Shown here piece after piece: positions 22,612 through 34,793 of a DNA stretch of 64,000 nucleotides (its first letter is position 1; each line of letters starts with the position of its first letter). A program made the position numbers and the translations under genes. Source of the DNA: Acanthamoeba sp. SK_2022b. Its lineage: Eukaryota; Discosea; Longamoebia; Acanthamoebidae. The DNA is taken from assembly GCA_027943245.1 (NCBI GenBank), contig JANDJZ010000110.1, forward strand, positions 1 to 64,000. The letters are read 5' to 3'. The notes below the pieces were generated by a model that was given only the letters and a program-made list of their open reading frames with translations, was not told where the DNA came from and searched no databases.

Positions 22612-25600
22612 CGCAGGATTTGATGGACAGTGCGGAGCTGCAAATAGAGAAGGAGCAGCTGACGCTCATACACCGTAACGCGCTGCGGCTGTACAAGCTC
22701 GTCAACTCGCTCCTCGATTTTTCCCGCATCGAAGCTGGCCGAGCGAGAGCGACTTTCGAGCCGGTCGACATCAGCGCCTTCACCCAGGACCTCGCCTCCA
22801 TTTTTCGCTCGGCCACCGAAAGGTAACGTGTCGTCGTGGTCTTCGTGGTCGTGGTTTTTGTGGTCGTGGTCTTCGTGGTCGTGAACTGAGCGTGATAACT
22901 CATGCAGGGCGGGCCTCAACCTGTTGGTGGACTGCTCGGAGTTGGAGCAACCCGTCTACGTGGACAAGGACATGTGGGAGAAGATCGTGCTCAACCTGCT
23001 CTCCAACGCGCTCAAGTTCACCATGCACGGCTACATCCGCATCAGCACCAAGGCCATCTCCGAGACGCACGCCGAGCTGGCGGTGCAGGACACGGGCATC
23101 GGCATTCCGGCCGAGGAGGTGCCCCTGCTGGGCAAGCGCTTCCATCGCGTCCAGACGCCCGGCGGCCGCTCACACGAGGGCACTGGCATAGGCACGTCGC
23201 CCGCGCCTCGGGGTGGGGAGGAGGGGAGAGGGAGAGAGGGAGGGTAGGGAGGCTTGCGTGATTGGCGCGCTGACGTTGTCCGTCGATTCCCTCCCGCGCC
23301 ACAGGTCTTGCCTTGGTCTTTGAGTTGGTGCGCCTGCACGGAGGCACCGTCTCCGTTGAAAGCAAACTCGGCAAGGGTATGCCTGCGTGTGCCGTGTATG
23401 CGTTTGGCCGGTTGCTGAGAGAGTCGCGCCATCGGTGTGTGGTGTGTGGACAGGCTCCACGTTCAAGGTGCGCCTGCCGTTCGGGACGCAGCACCTGCCG
23501 GCCAATCAGATCAAGCGCATCGTGCGCACGCTCCCGGCGTCCTTCTCCGCACACGAGCCTAAGTACAACGCGCCCCGCCACGTCGATGGCGGCGGCGGCC
23601 AGCACGCCGCGCCCTCGCCTCAAAGAGTTTTGTCGACACACGACGACAACGACTCGGCGCTGGCCGACGCCCGCAACTACTCCAAGACGGCCTCGTGGTG
23701 GCTGCCCTCCATTCCCATCGCGTCGTCGTCGTCATCCCACGGCAGCTCTTCCATGTCCTCCTCCTCTTCGTCATCGTCGTCGTCTGCCTCGTCCTCGCCG
23801 CCGTCGTCCTCGCCCGTGCGTTCGCTCTCGTCATCGCCGTCGTCGTCGTCGCCCGAGATGCCGTCGTCGCCGCGATCGCGCACGGCCTCCACCTTCAGCG
23901 TCCTCTCCGACAAACACGCCGGCAAGCGATCCAAGAAGGTGCGCGCTCGCATTCCATTCCACGCATTCCCCACTCCCCCACGCGCATGCTCACCGGTTGA
24001 GCTGGCCAATCAGAAATCAAAGGAGAAGGCGCGCGTCCTGCTCGTGGACGACAATTTTGATATGCGCGAGTACGTCGCGCGACTGCTGGGCACCAAGTAC
24101 GAAGTCGTCACCGCCGCCAACGGCTTGGACGCGCTGAGCGTGCTGCGATCTGGCCCGCACGCGGTGGACCTGGTGCTTACGGACGTGATGATGCCGTTCC
24201 TCGACGGCTTCGGCCTACTCAAAGAGCTTCGGTACGGGACACGACACGACACGACACGACACGACACGACACGACACGACACGACACGACACGACACACG
24301 TTGGTGAGGGTTGAGATGTGACGTGCGTGCGATAGATTGCGAGAGGAGACGCGCACGTTGCCGGTGATCATGTTGTCGGCGCGAGCCGGCGAGGAGGCCA
24401 GCGCCGAGGGCCTGGCCGAGGGCGCCGATGACTACCTCATCAAGCCCTTCACGGCGCGCGAGCTCCTGTCCCGCGTCGCGTCGCATCTCAAGCTGGCCCG
24501 CATGCGCATGGAGGCGGCCGACGTCGAGCGCTCGCTCCGCTTGGAGGTGGCCGAGGGCAAGGAGCGGCTCGAGCGCATCCTCGCCTCGATCCAGGACGCC
24601 TTCGTCTCGCTCGACGCCCGACTGCGCTACTCGTTCGTCAACGCCAACGCCGCCGTCCTGCTCGGCGCCAAGAAAGAGGGTAACTCGTGTGCTGTGCTGT
24701 GCTGTGCTGTGCTGTGCTGTGCTGTGCTGTGCTGTGCTGTGCTGTGCTGTGCTGTGCTGTGCTGTGCTGTGCTGTGCTGTGCTGTGCGTAAATGCGTGTG
24801 TTGATGGCGTGTGTTGTCTGTCGCCAGATATGGTGGGCCACAACGTGTGGCGATATATGGTCGACACGGACGACCGCGTGGTGCGACGCCACCTGGAGCG
24901 CGCGGTCAAGGAGAAGGTGGACGTCGTCTTTGACTACTACTACAACAGCCGAGACCGATGGTACCCCCCCCCCCGCGGTGCTGTCGTGTGCTGTCGTGTG
25001 GGCTCACCGACACGCGATGAAAACTACGCAGGTATGAGAGCAGGATATATCCGGGATCAGACGGCGGCGTCACGCTGTACACAATCGACGTCACCGCGCG
25101 TAAGAAGTCCGAGATACGCCTGGCTCTCCTCTCCCAGGTATTTTCCCCTCTCGCGCTGTCTGCCCGTCATTCCAAGCGAGCTGTGGGGCGCTCACCTCCA
25201 TGGCCTGGCGCGCGGATAGGTCGGTCGGCTGCTGTCGGCCAGCGTGGACAGTCATCTGCCCTCGCTCCTCTCCGGCGCCCTCAAGATCATCGCAGGTAAC
25301 GACAATGCCGACCGCGCGCCGCTATTATGGGGTCGCGCGCGCGCTCTCTCTCTTAACGCGAATGCGTTTGCCCCCCCCCCCTGCAGGCTCGGTGGTGGCG
25401 GACTGGTGCATTCTCGACGTGGTAGCCGAGAATAACGCCCTGCAGCGCATCGCCACGCCGCAGGCCGCCACCCAGCTCTGGCAGATGCACAAGCTCGCGC
25501 CCTCCGCCGAAGGTAAGCCCCCCAACACCTCAACGCCCCAATGCCGAGCTGACGACCGACGCGCGTTAGGCACAGACGAGAGCGGGAGGGGGAGCGGGAG

Positions 25601-25774
25601 CGGGGGCTACTTCAAGGAGCTGGAGCTGTGCAACGGGGAGCGCGTGGGGATCGAGTGCGGGCTGTCTCATCCCGACCACTTCCTGGTGGTCTACCTCGAG
25701 GGCCGCGGCAAGGTCTTTGGCTCCTGGCTCTTTGCGCGCAACCCTCTCCTCCAATCCGGCTTCCAGGTGCCCTG

Positions 25775-25838
<64 letters not shown>

Positions 25839-26251
25839 CGACTCATAACTTACGCTGGCTGTAGTATGAGGACATCGCGATGTGCGAGGAGTTGGCGCGG
25901 CGGGCGGCGATGGCGATCGACAACGCGCGGCTGTACCGGGAGGCCGAGCGGGCGAACCACGCCAAGGACCACTTCATCGCGGCCCTCTCCCACGAGCTTC
26001 GCACGCCGCTCACCCCCGCGCTCCTGCTCTCCGAGTCCCTCCTCGGTAGCATGCTCGCTCCCCCCCCCATTGACTCGCCGCAATCCCCCTCCTCTCCCTG
26101 TGGAATGCAATTCTGACGCGTATGCGTGTGCGGCAGGCGAGGGACTGCCGCCGCAGGCCGAAGAGAACGTGCGGATGATACACGAGTCTGTCGAGCTGGA
26201 AGTGCAGCTTATCGACGACCTGCTCGATCTCACCAAAATCTCACGGTAGCC

Positions 26252-26306
<55 letters not shown>

Positions 26307-28245
26307 ACTCACGCGCGGTGGGCCATGGTGATGATGATGGACTGATGAAGTGATTGGTGGAAACAGGAACAAGCTCGAGCTGCACCTGCAGGACGTGGCG
26401 GCGCACGAGCTGTTGGGCCGCACGCTGCAGATCGTGGGTCACGAGATCAAGCTCAAGAAGCTCAACGTGTCCACCGACATGGCCGCCGCCGACGATCGGC
26501 TCCTTGCCGACCCCGCACGGTTCGCCTCGCGCCCCGACCTCGTTCTTATTTGTGTCGACACCTCACTCACCTGCGCGCGCGCGCGTGTGTGCGCATGTGT
26601 GTGCGATGGCCCAACAGGTTGCAGCAGGTGTTTTGGAACATCGTGAAGAACGCGATCAAGTTCACCCCCGAGGGGGGCAGCATCACCGTCCGCACGCGCA
26701 ACTACGAGGCCGTCGACGACGACGCGATGCCGTCTGAAAAAGAAAAGAAAAAGAACGAGAAAATCCAGGAAATGCGGAAGCGCATCCACGGCGCCTGCGG
26801 CGGCAGCGGCGTGAAGGACAGGGAGAGGGAGGAGGCCCAGCCGCAGCAGGAGAGGCCGGGGTCGGCCAAGAGCCGGCTCATGTTATCCGTCGACATCGTG
26901 GACACGGGCATCGGCATCGAGAGCCACGTGTTGCCACACCTCTTCCGCGCCTTCGAGCAGGGCGACGCCTCCATCACCGTGCGCTTCGGCGGCCTAGGCC
27001 TCGGCCTCTCCATCTCTCGGTACACACACACACACACACGCACACACACGCCCCAACGTGTGGGAAATCGTCGCTCATGCGCGTTCGACGGTGAAACCAC
27101 AGATCGCTGGTGGAGATGCACAAGGGCACGCTGAGCGCGGCGAGCGAGGGCAAGGAGAGGGGCGCCACCTTTTCCGTTCACCTGCCCGTCGTACGCCTCC
27201 CACATCTCTCTCTTTCTCTCTTTGGTGTTCGGAGTTAATTCATCGGTCTTTTTTTAACTCCGAACGTCTCTCTGCGCAGAGCAAGGGCGGCAAGGCCCCG
27301 TCGCCGTCAACGGGCCACGGGACTATGGGAGGCAAGGGCTCGGCCGAGATCAAGCTGCTCACCCCGTCGCCGTCGCCGTCTCCCGTGCCGCCCGAGCTGG
27401 CCGAGAAGGAAGAGAGCGGCGGCAGCGAGCACAATGCCACGGCCGCCGCAGCGGCTGCAGGCGATGTCGACCAGCCTCCTTCATCCATCGACAGCGAGAC
27501 CTCCCCATCGGCGTCGTGGTCGTCGTTGCCCCACGTCATCCCGGCGTCCAGCTCCTTCTCGCCGCCCACCTCGCCTCGCTCTGGCCCACAGCCGCCACTC
27601 AACCTTAAGGTATCGTCTCGTCGTCGTCGTCGTCGTCGTCATCATGCCCATTCTCGTCTGACTAACGGCCATAATGATGGTGATGATGATGATGTGGGCT
27701 TGGGGGGGATCGCGCAACAGGTGTTGCTGGTGGAGGACAACAAGAGCACGCTGGTGATCATGTCGCGGCTGCTGAAGCAGAAGCTAGGGTATAACGTGGT
27801 CGTGGCCTCGTCGGTCGCCGACGCCCTGCGCGTGGCGGAGGAGGAGCGGGGCGAGTTCAACCTGGTCATCAGCGACATCGGCCTGCCCGACGGCACGGGA
27901 CTGCAGCTCATGACCGCCCTCAAGTCCAAGTACAACCTTAAGGTATGCCTGCGTGCTGTGTGTTGTGTGCGTGTGCGATGGCTGATGCTGTGCTGCGCTG
28001 GACAGGGCATTGCGCTGTCGGGCTACGGGATGGACGAGGACGTGCAGCGGAGCGCCGATGCGGGCTTCGAGCTGCACCTGACCAAGCCCGTCCACTTCTC
28101 GTCCCTCTGCTCGGCCATCCACGCCCTCTACCACCAGCAGACTCCCTCGCCCTCCACCAATGACACTATCGCCACCAGCAGACTCGACGTGACTCGTACA
28201 GTGGCCATGAGTGACCCCTCCCCCAAAGGTTATGTGGGAGAGTAA
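19293..28245 (+). CDS. Double hybrid sensor histidine kinase (two HK modules, two receiver domains)
   Basis: Roughly 2,000 residues from about 25 in-phase exons; start [20 protein letters not shown]. Order: N-terminal helical part; PAS-like sensor ([55 protein letters not shown]); GAF-like part (21230-22050); HisKA with H-box [14 protein letters not shown] (about 22385); HATPase with [17 protein letters not shown] and GTGIGL; Ser-rich linker (23700-23940); receiver [13 protein letters not shown] with phospho-Asp in LVLTDVMMP and Lys in LIKPF; PAS (about 24570-25130); GAF; second His[18 protein letters not shown]; second HATPase [27 protein letters not shown]; second linker; second receiver [15 protein letters not shown] with [11 protein letters not shown] and HLTKPVH. 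All phosphotransfer residues are intact. No membrane segment, so it should be a soluble multistep phosphorelay protein. The domain style is bacterial. Confidence 0.9.
20589..20637. repeat. (CCCTCT)n intronic repeat
   Basis: Eight near-perfect hexanucleotide copies in a histidine-kinase intron, pyrimidine-rich on the coding strand. Confidence 0.95.
20899..20957. repeat. (AC)n microsatellite, intronic
   Basis: AC run in the histidine-kinase intron just upstream of the exon encoding FTFSYSPLF. Confidence 0.96.
21866..21931. repeat. (AAT)n microsatellite, intronic
   Basis: Uninterrupted AAT trinucleotide run of about 22 copies in a histidine-kinase intron. Confidence 0.96.
22547..22611. repeat. 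(CAA)n microsatellite, intronic
   Basis: About 21 copies of CAA running into the acceptor ACGCAG before the first HisKA dimerisation exon. Confidence 0.96.
24235..24298. repeat. (ACACG)n pentanucleotide, intronic
   Basis: About 12 copies of ACACG starting a few bases after a GGTACGGG donor in the receiver-domain intron. Confidence 0.95.
24689..24786. repeat. (TGTGC)n pentanucleotide, intronic
   Basis: About 19 copies of TGTGC filling most of an intron inside the second PAS region of the histidine kinase. Confidence 0.95.
25781..25837. repeat. (GT)n microsatellite, intronic
   Basis: GT run of 57 bp in the intron between the second GAF blocks of the histidine kinase. Confidence 0.96.
26256..26305. 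repeat. (AC)n microsatellite, intronic
   Basis: AC run of 50 bp directly after the exon for LLDLTKISR in the histidine kinase. Confidence 0.96.
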
Positions 28246-29150
28246 AGTCTGCGTCATACTCGTAAATCATTGCGACAGATGGTGAAGTGGAACTCCTTGC
28301 TTAACCTGCAATCATTGTGCAACTCACTGTGATGGTGTCAATTCCGATGAGATAAGCGGCAAGCCCTTAGGGGTACTTGGCCAACATGGCCGCGAATTGA
28401 GGCATAGTCTCGATCTTCTCGTAGAGGCGTTCAGTGCGAGGAGCTGTGGACCGAGTTGGAAAGCTGCGTTGTCCGACTTGTGATCTACGTTGCCATGGTA
28501 GACCGGGTGGTCGTCCTGGAGCTGCAGAAACTTAATCGCGCACTGGGCAAACGGGACTCGAGAATTTCCCTCTACCCGACTCGAGTCTCTGTGACCAGCC
28601 CCAGTCGCAGGACAGCCCAGAAAAACAGGGAGGTTAAGTTCAAGTGTACGGGGTAAGCGATTTTATCGAGGTTAAGGCCAGTACACACAGAGCGAGAACC
28701 TGCGAGAACGCAGCCCCTCGCTATCCTTCCATAACGCCTTCTGCCTCGTCCTCTGCCTCTTCCTCGTCCTGCCTCGCGCCCGTCAGTGGGCCACCAGTCA
28801 GTGATTTGCCAAGTCGTTCGGTGGTTGAAGAGATGTAGCCAAGGACTGGTGCTGTCCAGAGGCAGGCTGATGCGGCGGGCCACGCTCCACCTGTCCCATC
28901 CCAAAGGCACATAGAAGCGCGCCTCACTCATCTCAAACCGGACAAAGCGCTGAGTCTGTGGACCTGGTCGCTGGCGCTGCCCAAAGCACACCTCAAGCCA
29001 TGGAAGATGCACACCGTCATGCACCAAGGTAAGAATCCACATGATTCTTGCCACCACAACATGCTTGTGCTGATCGCCTGGCGCAAGCAGCCTGACCGCC
29101 TGATCGTCCTTGAAGACGAATGCATCCTGTACACAAATAAATAAGGTTAA
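28246..29150. other. Intergenic, transition into CpG-poor block
   Basis: CpG frequency falls along this stretch. A minus-strand frame (28572-29171) carries a plausible coding-like piece (RIMWILTLVHDGVHLPWLEV, then EMSEARFYVPLGWDRWSVAR) about 28,840-29,110. The rest of it is Gly/Arg low complexity. It may be a remnant of an element or gene fragment; no family recognised. Confidence 0.35.
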
Positions 29151-30215
29151 CAAGTGTGTACACTTTACCAATCACAACCGCACCGTTGCACAGCTCCAGC
29201 CAGCGAGGGGAGAAGGGTGAGGCGCTGGAAGAGATCAAGTACAACAGCTGGAGCACCAAGGCCGCCAGTCCATTTGGCGAGCTTCTCTGGATGCAAAAGA
29301 GTAGCTAAGAGATCCAACAGAAGCAGCCCCACTTGGCAGACAAGAAGTAAGAAGAGGAAGAGCAACAGCAACAATGAGGATGAGGATGAGGACGATGGGA
29401 ATAGGAAGAAGACAAACAAGAAGAGCAATGACAGCAACACCAATGAAGAGTACAGTTTAGTTAGGAATAAGAAGAAGAAGAAGAAGCAGAGCAATGCAGA
29501 CAAGACCAATGAAGAGGAGAAGAAGATCAAGAACAAAAAGACCACAGCGCCCACCTCAGTTGTCAGGAGAGTCAAGGCTCCATCACCTATAGGCACATAT
29601 ATCTTCTCCTTGCTGTTATTGTGTAGTGTACTAACATCTTGTAGTACAGTGTCTGCAGAGTGTTGGGTGGTGGGCCTGCTCAAGAGTGACGTTGAGGAGC
29701 CTTACACCACAGCTTTGGTCAAGACCACCAATCCTTCAGTCATGAAGCTCATGGTGCATGACAACTTCTACAGGAAGGAGGGACTTTGCAACAAGGTTCT
29801 GGAGCAGCTGGAGGCCAACCACATGGAGTGGAGTGAGCCAACTGTCCATGAAGGCGCTCTTCCTTCTGTTTGAGGGGCAACAGAGGTGGACCACCGACAG
29901 CATGCCCATCTACTTGGGCCTCTGCTGATCCCAAGACAGGCCTCTGCCCACCTGGCCACCAGCCACCAAGTTTGCCCTCCAACCTTGCCAGCCACCTGGG
30001 TCACCTCCAACACGCTCAGAGTTACTGGTGTTCTTTAACCCAGTTTTTACTTGCTTTCTTTTGTACATAAACCAAATCTCAAGTTTATTTGTCTTTTTGT
30101 CTCAATCTCCTGGGCCACCCCATCCTCTTGGTTGCCTGTGTGTCACCATTGCTGGTGGCCACTTGAGGCAGCCGTGACCTCATGGTATTCATTGAGGCCC
30201 TACAACTTGCCAGGC

Positions 30216-30716
30216 TCAAGCAACTGAGTTGCTGTGAAAGTTAGGAGGTGGCTCAAGTCCCTCCAACCTTCTGTTTGCCCAGTGCGCCAGGGTCATCCTC
30301 ACAAACAGGATGTTGACATGGTCACCACCAGGATTGCGCTTGTATATCTCGTTCTTGAGGAACACCTCAACAGCCACAATGTCATCTGGGACCCCATCAA
30401 GTGAATATGATGTAGAGGAAGTTCTCAATGTTGTTGAGCTCTTGCAGGGACGCATGCTCTTGAGGATCTTTATCAGGTTGTCAAAGTGAGTCCACTTGCC
30501 ACGGCCCAGGAGACCATCACAACCAACGCTGTTGGGGTCTACATCAGGTTCCTCCATAGAGCCAGAGATGTCTACCAGAAAGATGAGCTGAAGGTTGTGG
30601 AGGTCAGACTCCTTCTCATCAAGGCCACTCCTCAGGAGGTTAGCTTCCTGATTTATCTGAGCTGGCTGGGTGGTCTCATATTGGCTGGGGTGGAAGGGGA
30701 AGGCTGGCTGGTTCAT
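30216..30716 (-). CDS. von Willebrand factor A-type domain ORF
   Basis: The open frame contains LQLIFLVDISGSMEEPDVDP, a textbook MIDAS first motif (D-x-S-x-S) that binds a divalent metal in vWA domains. It is followed by GKWTHFDNLIKILKSMRP, the usual helix after the MIDAS strand. Later it reads DIVAVEVFLKNEIYKRNPGG and VNILFVRMTLA. The full fold (about 180 residues with Thr and Asp in later MIDAS loops) is not visible, so the domain may be truncated or spliced. It sits in CpG-depleted DNA and may belong to a silenced element rather than a host gene. The frame itself is intact for 166 codons. Confidence 0.5.
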   Translation of the reverse strand: MNQPAFPFHPSQYETTQPAQINQEANLLRSGLDEKESDLHNLQLIFLVDISGSMEEPDVDPNSVGCDGLLGRGKWTHFDNLIKILKSMRPCKSSTTLRTSSTSYSLDGVPDDIVAVEVFLKNEIYKRNPGGDHVNILFVRMTLAHWANRRLEGLEPPPNFHSNSVA

Positions 30717-31878
30717 GACAAAGGCATGTCTTGCTTGATGTGGTCGGTGGCAAGGGCCTGTTCAGTCATATAAGGGCCCTATCCATTAGCTGAATAACAG
30801 GGCCCTCGTCAACTTTCCCACTTTCCCAACCATTCTCAAGTTGCTTAGGCCTCCATTGTAACACATGCCAGATTTTAATTTGGTGGTTACCACCCAAATA
30901 GTTTATTAGGAGCAAACTTTATAAGATGGGAAAGAGATTAAATTTTCTTAACATGACCATAAATAAGTTCATTGTACAGATCTCCTGGTGCACTGGGGAG
31001 ACAGAGATGGCTGGCATAAACACAAGGTGTAGATTAGCTTGTGCTTCGGTTTGGCTGGCTTGAGAGCAGATGTGTGGATGTGTAATTAAGCTTAAAGCAG
31101 GCCAGCTTTGGAGTTCCATGAAGAGGACTGTAGTTATTACACTTCTCTTTTCAGGAGAAGCCAGAGTTGTATAGGCCTGCAGAAGGGACTTGTAGAACTG
31201 GTAGCCTGTTCCCTCACATAGATTAGAAAATGAGAATTCAAGTGTTGATGGGGCATACTTGGTTGAACGACTTGAGGAAAAAGAGGTGTCCAAGATGGGC
31301 TCCTATAAAGATGATGTACAGAGCTGGCAGGAACAGCACATATGTGTATGGAAAAACAGTGGGTTAGCTGGTTGCATATGTATATGCAATGGAGATAGGT
31401 GAAAACTGAATGTAAAACAAAGCAAAGCTGACAATATCACCACATATGCGTATGCAATGACAACGTACCATTAAGTTGAACTCCTCCTTCAGTCTTGGAG
31501 CACATATTTGGTAAAGAGCCATTAACAGAAGCTGTGCAAATGTGTGAGCAGAGAGATCAGCCCACCCATCTCAATGGGATTTGTCATGAGCACTCCCATA
31601 GGCGTGAAAGGTTGGCTGAGATGTTGCAGAGCACTACATAGAATACTGACTTTGATCTGTTGTCATTGGGTGTTCTATGACTGGTTTGTGATGCTCAGCT
31701 GATGATGACATAGATTGCCAATTTACCCCTGCCATTTCTGACTCTCTGTTGAAATAGACTTCAGAAGACACCACTGAGAGGACCCCAGCACAAACAGTGC
31801 TAGATGCAGTAGCGCAACTTAACATGCCACTGATCTTGAACTAGCAATGCTGCAGCAAACACTGCCTGGCCATGTTTG

Positions 31879-31899
31879 TTTTTTTTTTTTTTTTTTTTT
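31879..31899. repeat. Poly(T) run
   Basis: A 21-base T homopolymer inside CpG-poor block 1; read on the minus strand it is an A tract of the kind found at retroposon ends. Confidence 0.9.
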
Positions 31900-32275
31900 C
31901 CCACTGCTGTTATATGAACTTGCAGGATATGATATCTCAGCATGTTGCAGGCTGCATCATGCCAATGGTTGAGGACAATTATGGATCACCAGCATTTAGG
32001 ACTGCCTCTGGTATTGTCCAATGGGAGCAAAGCAAGCACACTTATACATATACACTAGTAAAACATGGGTGGGCAGCATGGAATGGGTGGATAGTGACAA
32101 TGTCCTCCTTGCCCTGTGCAGCCAGTTGTTGTATGCCACAAACTCCTCTGCCATGGGAATCAAGTGCTGGGAAGTGCAAACCTAAAATCTTGGTTCACCA
32201 GACAGGAATACCGCACCAGATAAGAAAGGAAAAGGGAGAAGAAAAGTACAACGACAGATCAAAGAAGCGCAGAAG

Positions 32276-34734
32276 ATGCTGGAGCGCCTCTCCTTGACCA
32301 ACAATGCCGCCAAGTTCCCGCAGAAATGGTAAGCTGCCCAGGATTTTGCATTCGTGGCAAGGGCAGATCTCAAGACCACGTTGAATTCACAAGATGCAAA
32401 GGCCAACTACGGCCCCTTGTCGCTACTCGCTTTGATTGAATTCATGGCTCAGATTCTCTCATCCTGCCTTCAGTTCGATTCAGCTGAAGCTGGCCATCAA
32501 TCGACTACGGTTGCACCGCACGAAGAAGCTCGAGGAGGGCAACCGGCACAAGAAGGAGATCGCCGAGCTTCTCAAGGCCGACAAGGAACAGCTGGCACGC
32601 GTCAAGGTTGGCCGCCCTCTTTTCCTCGGCGTCAGTTGCGTGTAGGCTGATGTTGGGGGCGCGATCGCAGACGGTGTCGGTCATATTTGAGGACTACATG
32701 ATCGAGGCCCTCAACATGGTGGAGGTCTACTGCGAGACCATCATCTCGCGCGCCCAGCTCCTCTCCGCGCAGAAGTACTTCCGTGCCTCTGTCGTGCTGC
32801 CTGGCGGTGGCGTGACGCCGTGTTGTCCATGCGAGTCCACGTGTGCTTCGTTTCGTTGGCCTTCTAACGCTGTTTGGCGACGTCAGGTCCTGTCCTCCCG
32901 AGCTGACGGACGCCGTCTGCAACATCGTCTACTGCGCGCCCTACCTGGCCATGGAGGAGCTGACCAAGGTTGAACCTTGCTCACCATATGGCATTTTTTT
33001 AATTATTTAATTAATTTATATTTTTTTATTATTATTTGATTGATTTATCGATTGATTTATTTATGAATTGTCAGTTATCTCATTTTATGCTGCACACACA
33101 GTTGCGAAAGGCCTTCATCAAGCGCTACGGGAAGGACTTCCCGATCGACTGCGAACGCAACGGGCGCATCAACGAGAAGCTCATCGCGCGGCTGCAGCAC
33201 AACCCGCCTGACGAGGCCCTCATCAACTACTACCTCTCGGCCATCGCCAAGAAGCACAACATCGACTGGGAAGTGCCCGTACGTTCTTCGTCATGCTTTT
33301 TAAATTCATAAATTTGATTTGATTTAATTATTTATATTTAAACATGCGTGTGTGCAGGTGGGCACCCTCCCGACGTCCCTTCTCACGCCGCAGCCGAGCG
33401 CGCAGCCCCAGCAGCCGCAGTTCCCCACCTACGGCTACCCGCCCATGGGCGGCCAGCCCCAGCAGCCGCAGCCTCAGCAGCCGCCGCAGCACCAGCCGAC
33501 CTCGCCACCGCAGTCCCACCACGCCCCGCCCTCGGCCGTCTACTACTCTGGGCCCGGCCACTTCCCCGCCTCGCCCTCCTTCCCTCCCGCCCACTTCACC
33601 CAAGGTGCGCCCCTCAGCGAGTCCAGGGGTGGTTGTATGATGACGTCACACGATGTCGACACAATATCTCGAGCCGACCCTCACGAGCGTGTGTGTGGTG
33701 TTGTTGTTGTTTGTAGGCGGAGTGCAGCAGGGTGGCATGTCGCAGGGCACGAGCGCCATACCGAGCTCGGATTCGGTGGACGACCTCGAGGCCCGGTTCC
33801 GCGCGCTGTCGGGCCAGTCGGGCGGCGGCGGAGGCGGCAGCCCCAACCTGCAGTCGCTCCAGCACGGCGCCGTCGTACAGAACTCGCAGCCCATGCCCGA
33901 CTTCCTCGACGAGCTCGACTCGATGTGGAAGCAGTCGGCCTCGTCGGCGCGCGCCGTCGCGCCGGCCCTCGCCCGCGTGGACGCGGCCTTGGCCGAGCTC
34001 GACGCCTCGGCCCGGTCGGTCAGCGCCGGCAAGCTGCTCCCGCGCAGCGCCGTGCCGCTGAGCAACGGTAAGCTCTGCCCCCCCCCCACTCGCATGGCCA
34101 GCCGCGCGTGGCCGTGGCTTAGCAACGTGTTCGTGGCCGTGGCCGTGTGACGACAGATGAGGCGGCGGCAGCGCTGGCCGCGGCGGTGGAGGCCCTGCGG
34201 CAGGCCACGTCCGGGCTGTCCTCGGAGGCGGCCAACGGGCGGCCGATCGGCGACCGCGCCCTGGCGCTCGCGCAGGCCCTCGCCCGCCTGTCCGACCTTT
34301 CGGTCGAGGCCGCGGCTCAGCTTCAAGGCGCCGACGGCCAGGTACGCGCCCGCTCATCACCACAGCACGCATGGCTCCTCACTCACTTCTCCGTGTGCGC
34401 GCGTGCGTGTGCGTGTGCGGTCAAGGCAACCGCGCTGCGCGCGATTCGGGCGTCGCTGGAGTCGGGCCGCGTGCTGTTGGCTGCGGCTGAGGCCACGGGG
34501 GCCTCCCCGCAAGACCCCTCCCTGCGCGACCGGCTGGGCCAGGCCTCGGCCGGCGTCGCCGCCGCGGTCAAGTCCCTCTTTGGCATCCACCAACAGGCCA
34601 GACAGCAGCAGCAGCAGCAACCGACCCAGCAGGCCTCCACATCATCAACTGGTATCATGCACGCACGCACGCACGCACGCACGTTGCACGCAAGGAATGG
34701 CTCACACGTGAGTTGCCTTGTGTGTGTGTGTGTG

Positions 34735-34793
<59 letters not shown>

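Larger units (their letters stand above)
29150..32200. other. CpG-depleted block 1 (decayed insertion)
   Basis: Hand count finds 2 CpG in 29,701-30,000, while a single 60-base line of the kinase gene (23,461-23,520) has 6. TG and CA are over-represented, as expected when methylated C turns to T. Contents seen: a Lys/Asn/Glu-rich low-complexity frame (29,330-29,560), a von Willebrand A-type ORF (30,216-30,716, minus), an unrecognised minus frame (30,919-31,293) and a 21-base T run at 31,879. No terminal repeats were found by eye. The block ends just before the IST1 gene. Confidence 0.6.

Noticed and set aside
24235..24298. Regular short repeats considered as a CRISPR array
   Set aside because: Units are contiguous 5-mers with no spacers and lie in a eukaryotic intron.
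24638..24892. Open frames made of pentanucleotide repeats (AQHST and CCAVL repeats)
   Set aside because: They are translations of the intronic TGTGC array; five-base repeats stay open in several frames without being coding.
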